A DNA stretch of 15,189 nt from Oscillospiraceae bacterium (GTDB taxonomy: Bacteria; Bacillota_A; Clostridia; Oscillospirales; Oscillospiraceae), in contig JAFQHF010000016.1 in assembly GCA_017398105.1 (NCBI GenBank), positions 1 to 15,189 on the forward strand, written 5' to 3'. Position 1 is the first letter of the stretch, and each line of letters starts with the position of its first letter. The notes beneath the pieces were generated by a model. The model saw nothing but the letters and a program-made list of their open reading frames with translations, was not told the DNA's origin and ran no database searches. This document shows positions 1 to 7,371 of the stretch, one piece after another. A program made the position numbers and the translations under genes.

Positions 1-67
1 ATGACACATCATGGTTGTCTGTCAAAAAAGTAGATTCACACGTAAAAGTTTACCAAAATGCACAGCA
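1..67. other. Left edge, no assignable gene
   Basis: Frame 1 of the plus strand is open from base 1 to a TAG at 31-33, so the last few codons of a gene entering from the left are possible but not provable. The two plus-strand terminators at 247-320 would fit a plus-strand transcript arriving from outside the window. Nothing else is recognisable here. Confidence 0.3.
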
Positions 68-253
68 CCCAAAGCCTCCCTTGTGTAAAGGGAGGTGGCT
101 CGCCGTAAGGCGAGACGGAGGGATTGTGCAGAGAAATCTTACGTATTTGCATAGGATTACGGCGAAATTGAAACTTTGTACTGCAGCAATCCCTCAGTCA
201 GATCACGCTTGCAGCGTAATCTGACAGCTCCCTTTACACAAGGGAGCCTTGGG
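68..253. repeat. MITE-like palindromic element (family C)
   Basis: The two ends are inverted copies of each other. The left end (68-95, CCCAAAGCCTCCC followed by TTGTGTAAAGGGAGG) matches the reverse complement of 227-253. A second matched pair lies inside: GGAGGGATTGT (118-128) against GCAATCCCTC (186-195). Each half also folds on itself: CCTCCCTT/AAGGGAGG on the left, CTCGCC/GGCGAG near 99-114, and a GTCAGAT...ATCTGAC hairpin at about 197-224. There is no open reading frame for a transposase, so this is a non-autonomous repeat. Similar elements are common between genes in Oscillospiraceae genomes, from memory rather than from a search. Confidence 0.8.
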
Positions 254-276
254 CGCTCCCGCGCCAGAGGTTTTTT
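247..276 (+). terminator. Rho-independent terminator, plus strand
   Basis: A stem of CCTT-G-GGCGC (247-256) pairs with GCGCC-A-GAGG (261-270) around a TCCC loop, with one internal mismatch and one wobble. Six T residues follow directly (271-276). The stem overlaps the right end of the family C repeat, so the repeat appears to supply the terminator. It would end a plus-strand transcript coming from the left of the window. Confidence 0.6.
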
Positions 277-286
277 GACACGCTGG

Positions 287-320
287 AATACCCCACAGGT
301 AATCCTGTGGGGTATTTGTT
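287..320 (+). terminator. Strong hairpin terminator, plus strand
   Basis: A perfect 13-bp stem, AATACCCCACAGG (287-299) with its complement at 304-316, encloses a TAAT loop and is followed by a T-rich TGTTTATTT tract. The minus strand has no T tract after the hairpin, so it is oriented for plus-strand transcription. No plus-strand gene lies upstream inside the window. Confidence 0.65.
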
Positions 321-328
321 TATTTCCT

Positions 329-438
329 GTAGGGGTGGATTTCCAATCCGCCCTCAGGGCAGCAGAATGCAGCCGACAGGTTTATCCGCAAGCGTTCGCA
401 GATAAAAAATCGAGGGAGGATTAAAAATCCTCCCCTAC
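329..438. repeat. REPIN-like element 1 (family A)
   Basis: A 110-bp element begins GTAG and ends CTAC (GTAG on the other strand). The left hairpin is GGGTGGATT-TCC-AATCCGCCC and the right hairpin is GGGAGGATT-AAA-AATCCTCCC, with about 55 bp between. It lies 14 bp past the nfnB stop, so its right-hand hairpin may also end or stabilise the nfnAB message. GTAG next to a hairpin is the hallmark of REP sequences mobilised by RAYT (TnpA-REP) enzymes; linking this family to one is inference. Confidence 0.8.
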
Positions 439-452
439 GATTTATGGAATGC

Positions 453-1844
453 TTACTTGTTTTCCTGCAGGTACTTATGGATGGCGGCAGCGCCCTTCTT
501 GCCTGCGCCCATGGCCAGGATGACGGTGGCAGCGCCGGTAACGGCATCGCCGCCGGCGAAGACACCTTCGCGGGTGGTCATCTCGTTCTCATTGACGATC
601 AGGCAGCCCTTGCGGTTGGTTTCCAGACCGGGAGTGGTGGAGCGGATCAGGGGGTTGGGGCTGGTGCCCAGGGACATGATGACGGTGTCCACATCCAGCA
701 TGAACTCGGAATCGGGAACCTCGATGGGACGGCGGCGGCCGGAAGCATCGGGCTCACCCAGCTCCATGCGGACGCACTTCATGCCGCAGACACGGCCGTC
801 TTCACCGGAAACGATCTCAACAGGGTTGCACAGAGTCTTGAACTCGATGCCCTCTTCCTTGGCGTGATGCTTCTCTTCGGCACGGGCGGGCATTTCGGCC
901 TCACCGCGGCGGTAGACAACATAAACATGCTCAGCACCCAGACGGATGGCGCAGCGGGCTGCGTCCATTGCCACGTTGCCGCCGCCGACGACAGCAACAG
1001 CCTTGGACTTGATGATGGGGGTGTCGGCTTCCTCGGTGTATGCCTTCATCAGGTTGGTACGGGTCAGGTACTCATTGGCGGACATAACACCCTTCAGGCT
1101 CTCGCCGGGGATGTTCATGAACATGGGCAGACCAGCGCCGCTGCCCACGAAGACAGCCTTGTAGCCCATCTCGAACAGCTCGTCGATGGTCAGAACCCGG
1201 CCGATGACCATGTTGGTCATGATCTCAACGCCCATGTACTGCAGTCTCATGATGGAGGTTTCCACAATGGACTTGGGCAGACGGAACTCAGGAATGCCGT
1301 AAACCAGCACGCCGCCGGGGGTATGCAGAGCCTCGAACAGGGTGACCTCGTAACCCTCACGGGCCAGGTCGGTGGCGCAGGTGACACCGGCAGGGCCGGA
1401 GCCGACGACGGCGCACTTGATGCCGTTCTTTTCCTTAATATTTTTGGGAGGCTGGGGATCGTTGGCGTAGTTCCAGTCGCAGACGAAGCGCTCCAGACGG
1501 CCGATGGCAACGGGCTCACCCTTGATGCCGCGGACGCACTTGCTTTCGCACTGGGTCTCCTGGGGGCAGACACGGCCGGTGACCTGACCCAGGGGGTTGG
1601 TGGAGAAGATGATATCGTGGGCAGCGCGGAAGTCACGCTCCTGGATCTTCTTGATGAATTCGGGAATGCGGACGTTAACGGGGCAGCCCTGCACACAGGC
1701 GGGGTTCTTGCAGCCCAGGCAGCGGTTTGCTTCCTCAACAGCCTGCTCCTCGGTGTAGCCCAGGGTTACTTCCTGAAAGTTGTGGGCACGGACCTTGGGG
1801 TCCTGCTCAGGCATGGGAACCTTGACTTTGGACATGTTAGCCAT
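453..1844 (-). CDS. nfnB: NADH-dependent ferredoxin:NADP+ oxidoreductase, large subunit (NfnB; GltA/SudA-like)
   Basis: This 463-residue flavoprotein belongs to the glutamate synthase small-subunit family. Paired with the upstream NfnA-type gene it most likely forms cytoplasmic NfnAB, which couples NADH and reduced ferredoxin oxidation to NADP+ reduction by flavin-based electron bifurcation. The N-terminal ferredoxin-like part carries Cys42, Cys45, Cys50 and Cys54, then Cys93, Cys99 and Cys103, consistent with two [4Fe-4S] clusters. A FAD-binding VVGSGPAG lies at 146-153, an NADPH-binding VVGGGN at 285-290, and the closing FAD motif GVFAGGD at 427-433. The start ATG is 14 nt after the nfnA stop, with AAGGAGG overlapping that stop codon, so the two are translated together. 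The family is often labelled glutamate synthase small subunit, but no gltB large subunit is nearby. The distinction rests on the NfnA partner. Confidence 0.9.
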   Translation of the reverse strand: MANMSKVKVPMPEQDPKVRAHNFQEVTLGYTEEQAVEEANRCLGCKNPACVQGCPVNVRIPEFIKKIQERDFRAAHDIIFSTNPLGQVTGRVCPQETQCESKCVRGIKGEPVAIGRLERFVCDWNYANDPQPPKNIKEKNGIKCAVVGSGPAGVTCATDLAREGYEVTLFEALHTPGGVLVYGIPEFRLPKSIVETSIMRLQYMGVEIMTNMVIGRVLTIDELFEMGYKAVFVGSGAGLPMFMNIPGESLKGVMSANEYLTRTNLMKAYTEEADTPIIKSKAVAVVGGGNVAMDAARCAIRLGAEHVYVVYRRGEAEMPARAEEKHHAKEEGIEFKTLCNPVEIVSGEDGRVCGMKCVRMELGEPDASGRRRPIEVPDSEFMLDVDTVIMSLGTSPNPLIRSTTPGLETNRKGCLIVNENEMTTREGVFAGGDAVTGAATVILAMGAGKKGAAAIHKYLQENK

Positions 1845-1858
1845 GATGCATTTCCTCC

Positions 1859-2713
1859 TTACTTGATCAGTGCCTTGCCCATGGCATCCATGCGGCAGGT
1901 ATGGGTTTCCTTGACCTCAGTCTCACGGTCACGGTAGGTGCCGTTACGGCTCATCAGCTCGGCAAAGTCAACCTTGTGGCCGTCGAACTCGGGGCCGTCC
2001 ACGCAGGCGAACTTGGTCTCGCCGCCAACGGTGACGCGGCAGCCGCCGCACATGCCGGTGCCGTCGATCATGACGGGGTTCAGGGAGACCATGGTCTTGA
2101 CGCCGAAGGGCTCGGTGGTCTTGCAGACGAACTTCATCATGGGGATGGGGCCGATGGCCAGGACTGCATCATAGTTGCGGCCGGATTCCAGCAGCTGCTG
2201 CAGCTTCACGGTGACGAAGCCCTGCTCACCGTAGGAGCCGTCGTCGGTCATCAGGTACATATTGTCGGAAACAGCCTTGAACTCGTCCTCCAGGATGACG
2301 ATATCCTTGTTGCGGAAGCCAACCACAACGTCAACCTCGGCGCCTGCTTCCTTGAAAGCAGCAGCGGAGGGCAGAGCGATGGCGCAGCCGACGCCGCCGC
2401 CGACCACACAGACCCGCTTGATGCCTTCGGTATGGGTGGGCTTGCCCAGAGGGCCCACGAAGTCGCGGATGTAGTCACCCTCGTTCAGGTTGCCCAGAGC
2501 GATGGTGGAGAAGCCGACCTTCTGGAAGATGATGGTAACGGTACCGGCCTCACGGTCGTAACCGGCGATGGTCAGGGGAACGCGCTCGCCCATTTCATCG
2601 ATGCGGAAGATGATGAACTGGCCGGCCTGAGCTTTCTTAGCTACGAAGGGTGCTTCAATGTCCATCAGGGTGACGGAAGCATTCAGCTCCTTCTTGCGCA
2701 CGATTTTATACAT
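1859..2713 (-). CDS. nfnA: NADH-dependent ferredoxin:NADP+ oxidoreductase, small subunit (NfnA; SudB-like)
   Basis: This 284-residue protein has the dihydroorotate dehydrogenase electron-transfer-subunit (PyrK/FNR-like) fold. It contains the flavin motif RVPLTIAGYD (44-53), GPLG (87-90), the nucleotide-binding VVGGGVGCA (103-111) and a C-terminal [2Fe-2S] site with Cys222, Cys225 and Cys237. Asp217 is a possible fourth ligand, as Asp ligation is known in this family. It accepts electrons from NADH and passes them to NfnB. The start MYKIVRKKEL fits family N-termini; an in-frame GTG at 2749 would add 12 residues but has a poorer ribosome site. It is the first gene of the operon and is read from the promoter at 2776-2804. 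Other names used for the family are sulfide dehydrogenase beta subunit and sulfide/dihydroorotate dehydrogenase-like protein. Confidence 0.88.
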   Translation of the reverse strand: MYKIVRKKELNASVTLMDIEAPFVAKKAQAGQFIIFRIDEMGERVPLTIAGYDREAGTVTIIFQKVGFSTIALGNLNEGDYIRDFVGPLGKPTHTEGIKRVCVVGGGVGCAIALPSAAAFKEAGAEVDVVVGFRNKDIVILEDEFKAVSDNMYLMTDDGSYGEQGFVTVKLQQLLESGRNYDAVLAIGPIPMMKFVCKTTEPFGVKTMVSLNPVMIDGTGMCGGCRVTVGGETKFACVDGPEFDGHKVDFAELMSRNGTYRDRETEVKETHTCRMDAMGKALIK

Positions 2714-2775
2714 GTTCTGATCCGTCCTTTTCAGAATTTTTTCTTTCACAATACGGTTTTTTTCCGTACGGATTC

Positions 2776-2804
2776 ATTATAATTCCTTTTGTTTGATTTG
2801 TCAA
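2776..2804 (-). promoter_or_regulatory. Consensus SigA promoter of nfnAB
   Basis: On the minus strand TTGACA (2804-2799) is followed after exactly 17 bp by TATAAT (2781-2776), a perfect match to the housekeeping consensus. The predicted transcript starts near 2769. The short leader contains TACGG-A7-CCGTA, a small 5-bp hairpin, before the coding start. This predicts strong constitutive expression. Confidence 0.9.
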
Positions 2805-2878
2805 ATATTTATCGATAAAATTGTGGCGATTTCACAATAATATTTCTCAAAGTTAGCAATACCTAACGGCCACTTTCT

Positions 2879-2988
2879 GTAGGGGCGGATTTTTAATCCG
2901 CCCTGAATGTAACGGCATGAAAATGCTTTCGTTATCCGTGTGCGGTTGTTGGTATGGTTTTTAGGGAGGATTGGAAATCCTCCCCTAC
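2879..2988. repeat. REPIN-like element 2 (family A)
   Basis: A 110-bp element starts GTAG with hairpin GGGCGGATT-TTT-AATCCGCCC and ends with hairpin GGGAGGATT-GGA-AATCCTCCC followed by CTAC. The two arms are different versions of the same stem (C:G at one position on the left, A:T on the right). It lies upstream of the nfnAB promoter and downstream of the Gfo/Idh gene. Confidence 0.8.
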
Positions 2989-3018
2989 GGTGTGTGATTG
3001 GTGTCTCACTGTGGGCTC

Positions 3019-3066
3019 GGTTTTTAGGGAGGATTGGAAATCCTCCCCTACGGCACGTGATTGGTT
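3019..3066. repeat. Solo REP arm from a tandem partial duplication
   Basis: GG, five T, then hairpin GGGAGGATT-GGA-AATCCTCCC and CTACGG repeat the right end of the preceding element (2956-3003) at a 63-bp offset, including the following GTGATTGG. This copy has no left partner. It is best explained as local duplication of one end of the element. Confidence 0.7.
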
Positions 3067-3091
3067 GTGGTGTTGATTTAACATAAAATGA

Positions 3092-3121
3092 CACCGGGAG
3101 GATCTTGCGATCCTCCCGGTG
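3092..3121 (-). terminator. Terminator of the Gfo/Idh oxidoreductase gene
   Basis: A 12-bp perfect stem, ACCGGGAGGATC (3093-3104) and its complement (3109-3120), with a 4-base loop lies 15 bp past the stop codon. On the minus strand it is followed by GTCATTTTATGTT, a moderately T-rich tail. It is unlike the REPIN arms in lacking GTAG. Confidence 0.65.
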
Positions 3122-3135
3122 GTGGTATACCGTTA

Positions 3136-4239
3136 TCAGATGACGTACTCGGGCTTGTCGAACTTGTAGATCAGGGGGTTCTGACGCTCAATCTCGTTGA
3201 AGATGGCGATCTGAGCCTTGATGTGCTCGGGCTTCATGAACAGCTCGGCGCCGTTGACCAGGGTCTCATACCATGCATGGTAGAAACGGTTGGTGCACAT
3301 GCCGAAAGCGTTCCAGACGTCGGCCTTCAGAGCGACCTCTTCTTCGTGCCAGACCAGCTTGTTGTTGCAGTAAGCGGGAGAGCCGTCTTCCTTGTGGATG
3401 GAGCGGTGCTCCAGCTTGGGAGTGGGAACTTCCTCGTCCAGGTAGTACTTGTAGACGATCTTGGCATTGTAGACCTTCATGGTGCCCTTGGTGCCGAAGA
3501 TCTTGAACAGGGGCTGCTCACCGGCGAAGGCATCGGAGGGGTTCACTTCCATCTCGTAGATGGTGCCGTTGGAGTAGTGCATACGGCAGAACATGTAGTC
3601 CTCAGCATCACCGACGGAGTTCCAGATGTCCATATGAGAAGTGATCTTGGGCAGCTCATCGCTTTCAGCCAGATCCATGATCTGCTCGATGGAGTGAGCG
3701 GCGTTGTTGCGCATGGTGCCGGCATCACGGTACAGCAGAGTCTGCCAGTCGTAACGGCGGGCGAAGGAGTTCTGGCAGGCGCGGACCAGCTTCACATCAC
3801 CGATGACGCCTTCCTTCAGCAGACGCTTCATCTGGATGAAGTAGTCGTTGAACTTGTACTGATGGAAGATGGTGAAGATGACGTTGTTGGCCTTGGCGGT
3901 GTCGATCAGATCCTGAACCATTTCGGGGGTCTTGCACAGTGGCTTCTCGCACAGGACGTTGAAGCCATGCTCCATCAGATCCTTGGTGATGGGATAGTGC
4001 AGGTCGGAGTAGGAAGCGTTGGTGACGAAGTCCAGCTCGTCCTTGTGGGCGAACAGCTCGCGGTAGTCGCTCAGAGTCTCGCAGCCGAAGATCTCCTTGG
4101 CAGCAGCGGCACGGGCGGGGTCAGCCTCGACAACGTACTTGACGTTGCAGATGTCGTTGTCAGCGGTACGCAGGAAAGCGCCGTGGATGTCGCAGCCGGA
4201 ACGGCCAAAGCCGATAACGGCGATGTTTAACTTCTTCAT
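3136..4239 (-). CDS. Gfo/Idh/MocA-family NAD(P)-dependent oxidoreductase
   Basis: This 367-residue protein has the two-domain layout of the glucose-fructose oxidoreductase/inositol dehydrogenase/MocA family. The N-terminal Rossmann domain begins with the dinucleotide loop GFGRSG (10-15). It contains the family signature CEKPL (97-101), where the Lys is normally catalytic or nicotinamide-proximal. The C-terminal alpha/beta domain has a likely catalytic His in NNAAHSIEQ (His182). Such enzymes oxidise or reduce sugars, inositols or sugar derivatives in the cytoplasm. The substrate cannot be read from the sequence and no carbohydrate operon surrounds it. AAGGAGAAG lies 9 nt before the ATG. The gene appears to be a single transcription unit, with a promoter at 4276-4304 and a terminator at 3092-3121. 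Confidence 0.88.
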   Translation of the reverse strand: MKKLNIAVIGFGRSGCDIHGAFLRTADNDICNVKYVVEADPARAAAAKEIFGCETLSDYRELFAHKDELDFVTNASYSDLHYPITKDLMEHGFNVLCEKPLCKTPEMVQDLIDTAKANNVIFTIFHQYKFNDYFIQMKRLLKEGVIGDVKLVRACQNSFARRYDWQTLLYRDAGTMRNNAAHSIEQIMDLAESDELPKITSHMDIWNSVGDAEDYMFCRMHYSNGTIYEMEVNPSDAFAGEQPLFKIFGTKGTMKVYNAKIVYKYYLDEEVPTPKLEHRSIHKEDGSPAYCNNKLVWHEEEVALKADVWNAFGMCTNRFYHAWYETLVNGAELFMKPEHIKAQIAIFNEIERQNPLIYKFDKPEYVI

Positions 4240-4275
4240 AGGATATCACTTCTCCTTACATTTTATTCCATAATC

Positions 4276-4304
4276 ATTTTACCATCGAATGATATCGGTT
4301 TCAA
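4276..4304 (-). promoter_or_regulatory. Promoter of the Gfo/Idh gene
   Basis: TTGAAA (4304-4299) and TAAAAT (4281-4276) on the minus strand are separated by 17 bp; each hexamer matches the SigA consensus at five of six positions. The predicted start of transcription is near 4269, about 30 nt before the ATG. Confidence 0.75.
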
Positions 4305-4360
4305 TCCTGCGTTTTCCATAGTCTTTTCCGTTCTTATTTGTGACTTCTCACTAATAAATT

Positions 4361-4464
4361 GTAGGGCGGGGTCATGACCCCGCCGGGCAGTTTCATCGCC
4401 TGAGTGTTTGGATGTTACAGCTCAGATTATGATACTGCCCGGCGGAGGCATGCCTCCGCCCTAC
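4361..4464. repeat. REPIN-like element 3 (family B)
   Basis: A 104-bp element runs from GTAG to CTAC. The left hairpin contains GGCGGGGTCATGACCCCGCC and the right one GGCGGAGGCATGCCTCCGCC; the inner flanks CGGGCAG and CTGCCCG also pair. It ends 6 bp past the mscL stop codon, so it may double as a transcript end for mscL. Confidence 0.8.
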
Positions 4465-4470
4465 TGTTAT

Positions 4471-4929
4471 TTACTTATTCTTCAGCAGATCCCGGATCTC
4501 GGTCAGCAGGACTTCCTCAGCGGAAGGTGCAGGAGGTGCGGGAGGTTCTGCAGATGCAGCTGCCTCTTCCTTCTTCTTGCCGATTTCGGACAGCTTGTTC
4601 AGACCCCTGACCAGGAAGAAGACCACCAGCGCCAGGATCAGGAAATTGATGATGGCGGAGATAAAGTTGCCGTAGTTCAGGGTGTTCAGGATCTCATTGC
4701 CGGCTTCGTCCAGAACAGGCTCGCTGAACAGGCGGGGCAGGACGATCTTCAGCTCGGAGAAATCGATGCCGCCCATGAAGATGGCGATGATGGGCATGAT
4801 CACATCATCGGTCAGGCTCTTGGTGATGGTGGAGAAGGCTGCGCCAATGATGGTACCAACAGCCAGTGCCATGGCGTTGCCCTTGACTGCAAAGGTGATG
4901 AATTCATCGATCCATGCGGGTTTTTTCAT
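4471..4929 (-). CDS. mscL: Large-conductance mechanosensitive channel MscL
   Basis: This 152-residue membrane protein opens under membrane tension to release solutes during hypo-osmotic shock, acting as a homopentamer. The N-terminal helix (WIDEFITFAVKGNAM, 6-20) leads into the pore helix TM1, with ALAVGTIIGAAFSTI at 21-35 and the conserved IMP at 44-46. TM2 is about 87-108 and is followed by the basic RGLNKL. A proline/alanine-rich linker (122-137) joins a C-terminal bundle helix, EEVLLTEIRDLLKNK. Length is normal for the family. The ATG at 4929 was chosen because AAGGA lies 9 nt upstream. An ATG three codons earlier overlaps that ribosome site. REPIN-like elements sit on both sides of the gene. 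No clear promoter is visible in the gap to serS. Confidence 0.95.
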   Translation of the reverse strand: MKKPAWIDEFITFAVKGNAMALAVGTIIGAAFSTITKSLTDDVIMPIIAIFMGGIDFSELKIVLPRLFSEPVLDEAGNEILNTLNYGNFISAIINFLILALVVFFLVRGLNKLSEIGKKKEEAAASAEPPAPPAPSAEEVLLTEIRDLLKNK

Positions 4930-4955
4930 ATGTAGCATTCCTTTCTTTTATTTTT

Positions 4956-5055
4956 GTAGGGGAGGGATTTATCCCTCCCTAGTTTGTTACATCTGATGCA
5001 ATTTTATTTTGATCGGAAATTTTTAGGTTTAGGGAGGGATAAATCCCTCCCCTAC
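4956..5055. repeat. REPIN-like element 4 (family A)
   Basis: A 100-bp element runs from GTAG to CTAC. The arms are GGGAGGGATTTATCCCTCCC and GGGAGGGATAAATCCCTCCC, a third version of the family A stem, here the same in both arms. It fills most of the serS-mscL gap and ends 12 bp from the serS stop codon. Confidence 0.8.
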
Positions 5056-5067
5056 GTTTTGTTTTTC

Positions 5068-6396
5068 TTACTTGGTGATGATTTCCAGGCCGCCCAGGTA
5101 CTTTCTCAGGACTTCGGGCACCACGATGGAGCCGTCAGCGCGCTGGTTCTGCTCCACGATGGCGGGGAAAATACGGGAGGTAGCCAGACCGGAGCCGTTC
5201 AGGGTATGAACGAAGTCGATCTTGCCGTCGGCGCGGCGGTAACGGATGTTGCCGCGGCGTGCCTGATAGTCACGGGCATTGGAGACGGAAGAGACCTCCT
5301 TGTAGCCGTTCATGGAGGGGATCAGAATTTCAATGTCGTAGGTACGGGCCATGGAGGCGGAGCAGTCGCCTGCGGCCAGCTTCACGGTACGGAAGTGCAG
5401 GCCCAGACCGGCAACCAGGTTCTCGGCCTTCTTCACCAGCTCTTCGAATGCTTCATCGGAGCCCTCGGGGGTGGTGAACTGGAACATCTCCACCTTGTTG
5501 AACTGATGGCCGCGAACCATGCCGCGCTCGTCTGCACGGGCGGAACCGGCTTCCCGGCGGAAGCAGGGGGTGTAGGCGAAGAACTTCTTGGGCAGGTCCT
5601 TCTCAGTCAGAATCTCATCGCGGTATACGGAGGCCAGGGCTGCTTCTGCGGTGGGCAGCATGTAGAAGATGGTGTTCTCGGTGGGATGGTTTGCAATCTT
5701 AAAGACCTCGTCAGCGAACTTGGGGAACTGGCCTGCGGTTTCGCCGCACTGGTACTCCAGCATGTGGGGAGGCAGGATAAAGTCGTAGCCGTCAGCAGTG
5801 TGGGTGTCGATGAAGTAGTTCAGCAGAGCCCACTCCAGACGTGCGCCCATGCCGGTATACATCCAGTTGCCGGAACCGGCCAGCTTGACGCCGCGCTTGT
5901 AGTCGATCAGGTTCAGACCCTCGCACAGGTCAACATGGTGCTGGGGCTCAAAGTCGAAGGAGTGCTTCTCACCAATGTAGCGCAGAGGCTCGTTGTTCTC
6001 CTTGCCGCCGGGCAGCAGGTCTGCATCGGGCAGGTTGGGCAGGCTCAGCATGGCGGTGCGGTACTTGGCGTTCAGAGCGTTCAGCTTTTCCAGCTCGGCT
6101 GCGTTTTCCTCGTCCAGACGGATGGACTCGCAGGTGTTGGCGGCGATCTTTGCATCCACCTCAGCAGTGTCCTGGCCCTTCTTTTCCAGACCCTTCTTCA
6201 TGCCGTAGAGCTTGCCGTTTTCCTTGGCAATCTTGTTCTTCTGGGCGGTGCGGGCCTCGGAGGAGGTCTTCAGAGCCCGGATCTGTACGTCCAGTTCCAG
6301 AATTTCATCGATGATGGCATCGCAGTCCACTTCCTTGGCCTTCAGACCGGCCTTGACTGCATCGGGATTTTCCTTGATCTTGCGAATGTCTAACAT
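5068..6396 (-). CDS. serS: Serine--tRNA ligase
   Basis: This 442-residue class II aminoacyl-tRNA synthetase charges tRNA-Ser (and tRNA-Sec where present) with serine in the cytoplasm. The N-terminal antiparallel coiled coil that grips the long variable arm of tRNA-Ser spans about residues 30-110 and is rich in Lys, Glu and Ala. Catalytic motif 2 is PCFRREAGSA (277-286), the serine-pocket PTAE is at 248-251, and motif 3 is TLNGSGLATSRIFPAIVE (398-415). Length is close to the usual 420-440. GAGAGGT lies 7 nt before the ATG. It follows parB by 91 bp of repeat DNA, an arrangement familiar from clostridial soj-spo0J-serS regions. No T-box leader, common for synthetase genes in Firmicutes, is visible. 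Confidence 0.96.
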   Translation of the reverse strand: MLDIRKIKENPDAVKAGLKAKEVDCDAIIDEILELDVQIRALKTSSEARTAQKNKIAKENGKLYGMKKGLEKKGQDTAEVDAKIAANTCESIRLDEENAAELEKLNALNAKYRTAMLSLPNLPDADLLPGGKENNEPLRYIGEKHSFDFEPQHHVDLCEGLNLIDYKRGVKLAGSGNWMYTGMGARLEWALLNYFIDTHTADGYDFILPPHMLEYQCGETAGQFPKFADEVFKIANHPTENTIFYMLPTAEAALASVYRDEILTEKDLPKKFFAYTPCFRREAGSARADERGMVRGHQFNKVEMFQFTTPEGSDEAFEELVKKAENLVAGLGLHFRTVKLAAGDCSASMARTYDIEILIPSMNGYKEVSSVSNARDYQARRGNIRYRRADGKIDFVHTLNGSGLATSRIFPAIVEQNQRADGSIVVPEVLRKYLGGLEIITK

Positions 6397-6430
6397 TTTA
6401 ATTACCTCTCACAAATTTATAAATGATTGC

Positions 6431-6501
6431 GAATGCAAAATGCTGAATGCTAAATGCTAAATGAAGTAATTTAGCATTTATAATTTATCATTTCGCATTT
6501 A
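6431..6501. repeat. AAATGCT-type inverted repeat overlapping the parB 3' end (family D)
   Basis: Degenerate AAATGCTGAATGCTAAATGC repeats on the left (6436-6463) are matched in inverted orientation on the right (6469-6501), with a very short centre. The right arm reaches into parB: the stop codon and the last few codons (LNAK) are read from repeat sequence. The same motif family forms the larger element between parB and parA. Confidence 0.7.
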
Positions 6502-7351
6502 ATTTCATCAGTGCGTCCAGCAGATTCTGCAGGTCTTCCTGACCGTAGAATTCCAGCTCGAAGCGGCCCTTGCGCTTGCCGTTGACGATTTTGACACCGC
6601 GGCCAAGATGCTTGGAAAGGCTTTTTTCGCACTCTGCCACATAGTCGATGGCGAAGACCTCTTCCTTTTCCTTAACAGGCTCTTTCAGCATGTTTTTGCA
6701 GAGGGTTTCTGCCTGTCGTACGGACAGGGCCAGGGCGATGATCTTCTGGGCGGCTTCCTGCTGCTTTTTTTCGGATTTCAGAGAAAGAATAGCACGGGCG
6801 TGGCCGGCTGTCAACTCTCCTCTTTTCAGTTTCTCTAAAACTTCGGGACACAGGCCCAGCAGACGCAGGGAATTTGCCACGGCGGGGCGGGATTTGCCAA
6901 CCCGGCTGGCGGCTTCCTCCTGGGTCAGACCGTATTCATCGATCAGAGCCTGATAACCCAGTGCTTCTTCCACGGGGTTCAGGTCCTGCCGCTGGAGATT
7001 TTCAATCAGAGCCAGCTCCATGGCTTTCCGGTCGTCTGCTTCAATGACCACCACCGGAACATCGCTTAACCCGGCCATTCTTGCTGCCCGCCAGCGGCGT
7101 TCGCCTGCAATGATCTGGTAATATCCGCTGGGAAGCTCCCGTACGGTCAGAGGCTGAATCACACCGTGAACGGCGATGGAATCGGACAGCGCCTGAAGTT
7201 CTTCTTCATCAAATTCCTGCCGGGGCTGGTCTGGATTTGGTTCTACCTTGTAAATCGGCAATTCCCGATAAGCGCTTGTCTCAATGGATTCCTCTGAGAA
7301 ATCCCCCAAAAGCGCGCCCAGTCCCTTTCCGAGACCCTTCTGTGATGCCAA
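6488..7351 (-). CDS. parB: Chromosome-partitioning protein ParB (Spo0J)
   Basis: This 287-residue CTP-dependent DNA clamp loads at parS sites and, with ParA, segregates replication origins. The N-terminal KGLGKGLGALL (5-15) is the ParA-stimulating tail. The ParB/sulfiredoxin fold carries PNPDQPR (38-44) and the CTP-binding GERRWRAA (83-90). ENLQR (117-121) precedes a helix-turn-helix for parS (LTQEEAASRVGKSRPAVANS, 142-161). A C-terminal dimerisation part follows. The start is a TTG with AAGAAGGGAG about 8 nt upstream. A longer in-frame reading to 7465 would begin inside a repeat and would put residues before the conserved tail. Matching parS sites lie at 8275-8328 and 9055-9070. The last codons come from a repeat element. 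Confidence 0.95.
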   Translation of the reverse strand: MASQKGLGKGLGALLGDFSEESIETSAYRELPIYKVEPNPDQPRQEFDEEELQALSDSIAVHGVIQPLTVRELPSGYYQIIAGERRWRAARMAGLSDVPVVVIEADDRKAMELALIENLQRQDLNPVEEALGYQALIDEYGLTQEEAASRVGKSRPAVANSLRLLGLCPEVLEKLKRGELTAGHARAILSLKSEKKQQEAAQKIIALALSVRQAETLCKNMLKEPVKEKEEVFAIDYVAECEKSLSKHLGRGVKIVNGKRKGRFELEFYGQEDLQNLLDALMKLNAK

Positions 7352-7371
7352 AATTAGCACTCCCTTCTTTG

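Noticed and set aside
444..1937. Long open frame of 497 codons on the plus strand opposite nfnB
   Set aside because: It is a mirror of the real gene caused by GC-rich codon use; it lacks any family motif and the minus-strand frame has clear cluster, FAD and NADPH motifs.
3088..4230. Plus-strand frames opposite the Gfo/Idh gene, serS (4984-6393) and hflC (10865-11776 on minus)
   Set aside because: Same antisense shadow effect; composition is low in charge variety and no start signals or motifs are present.
6397..6487. T-box riboswitch upstream of serS
   Set aside because: The gap is only 91 bp, made of repeat sequence, with no T-box motif, specifier loop or terminator.
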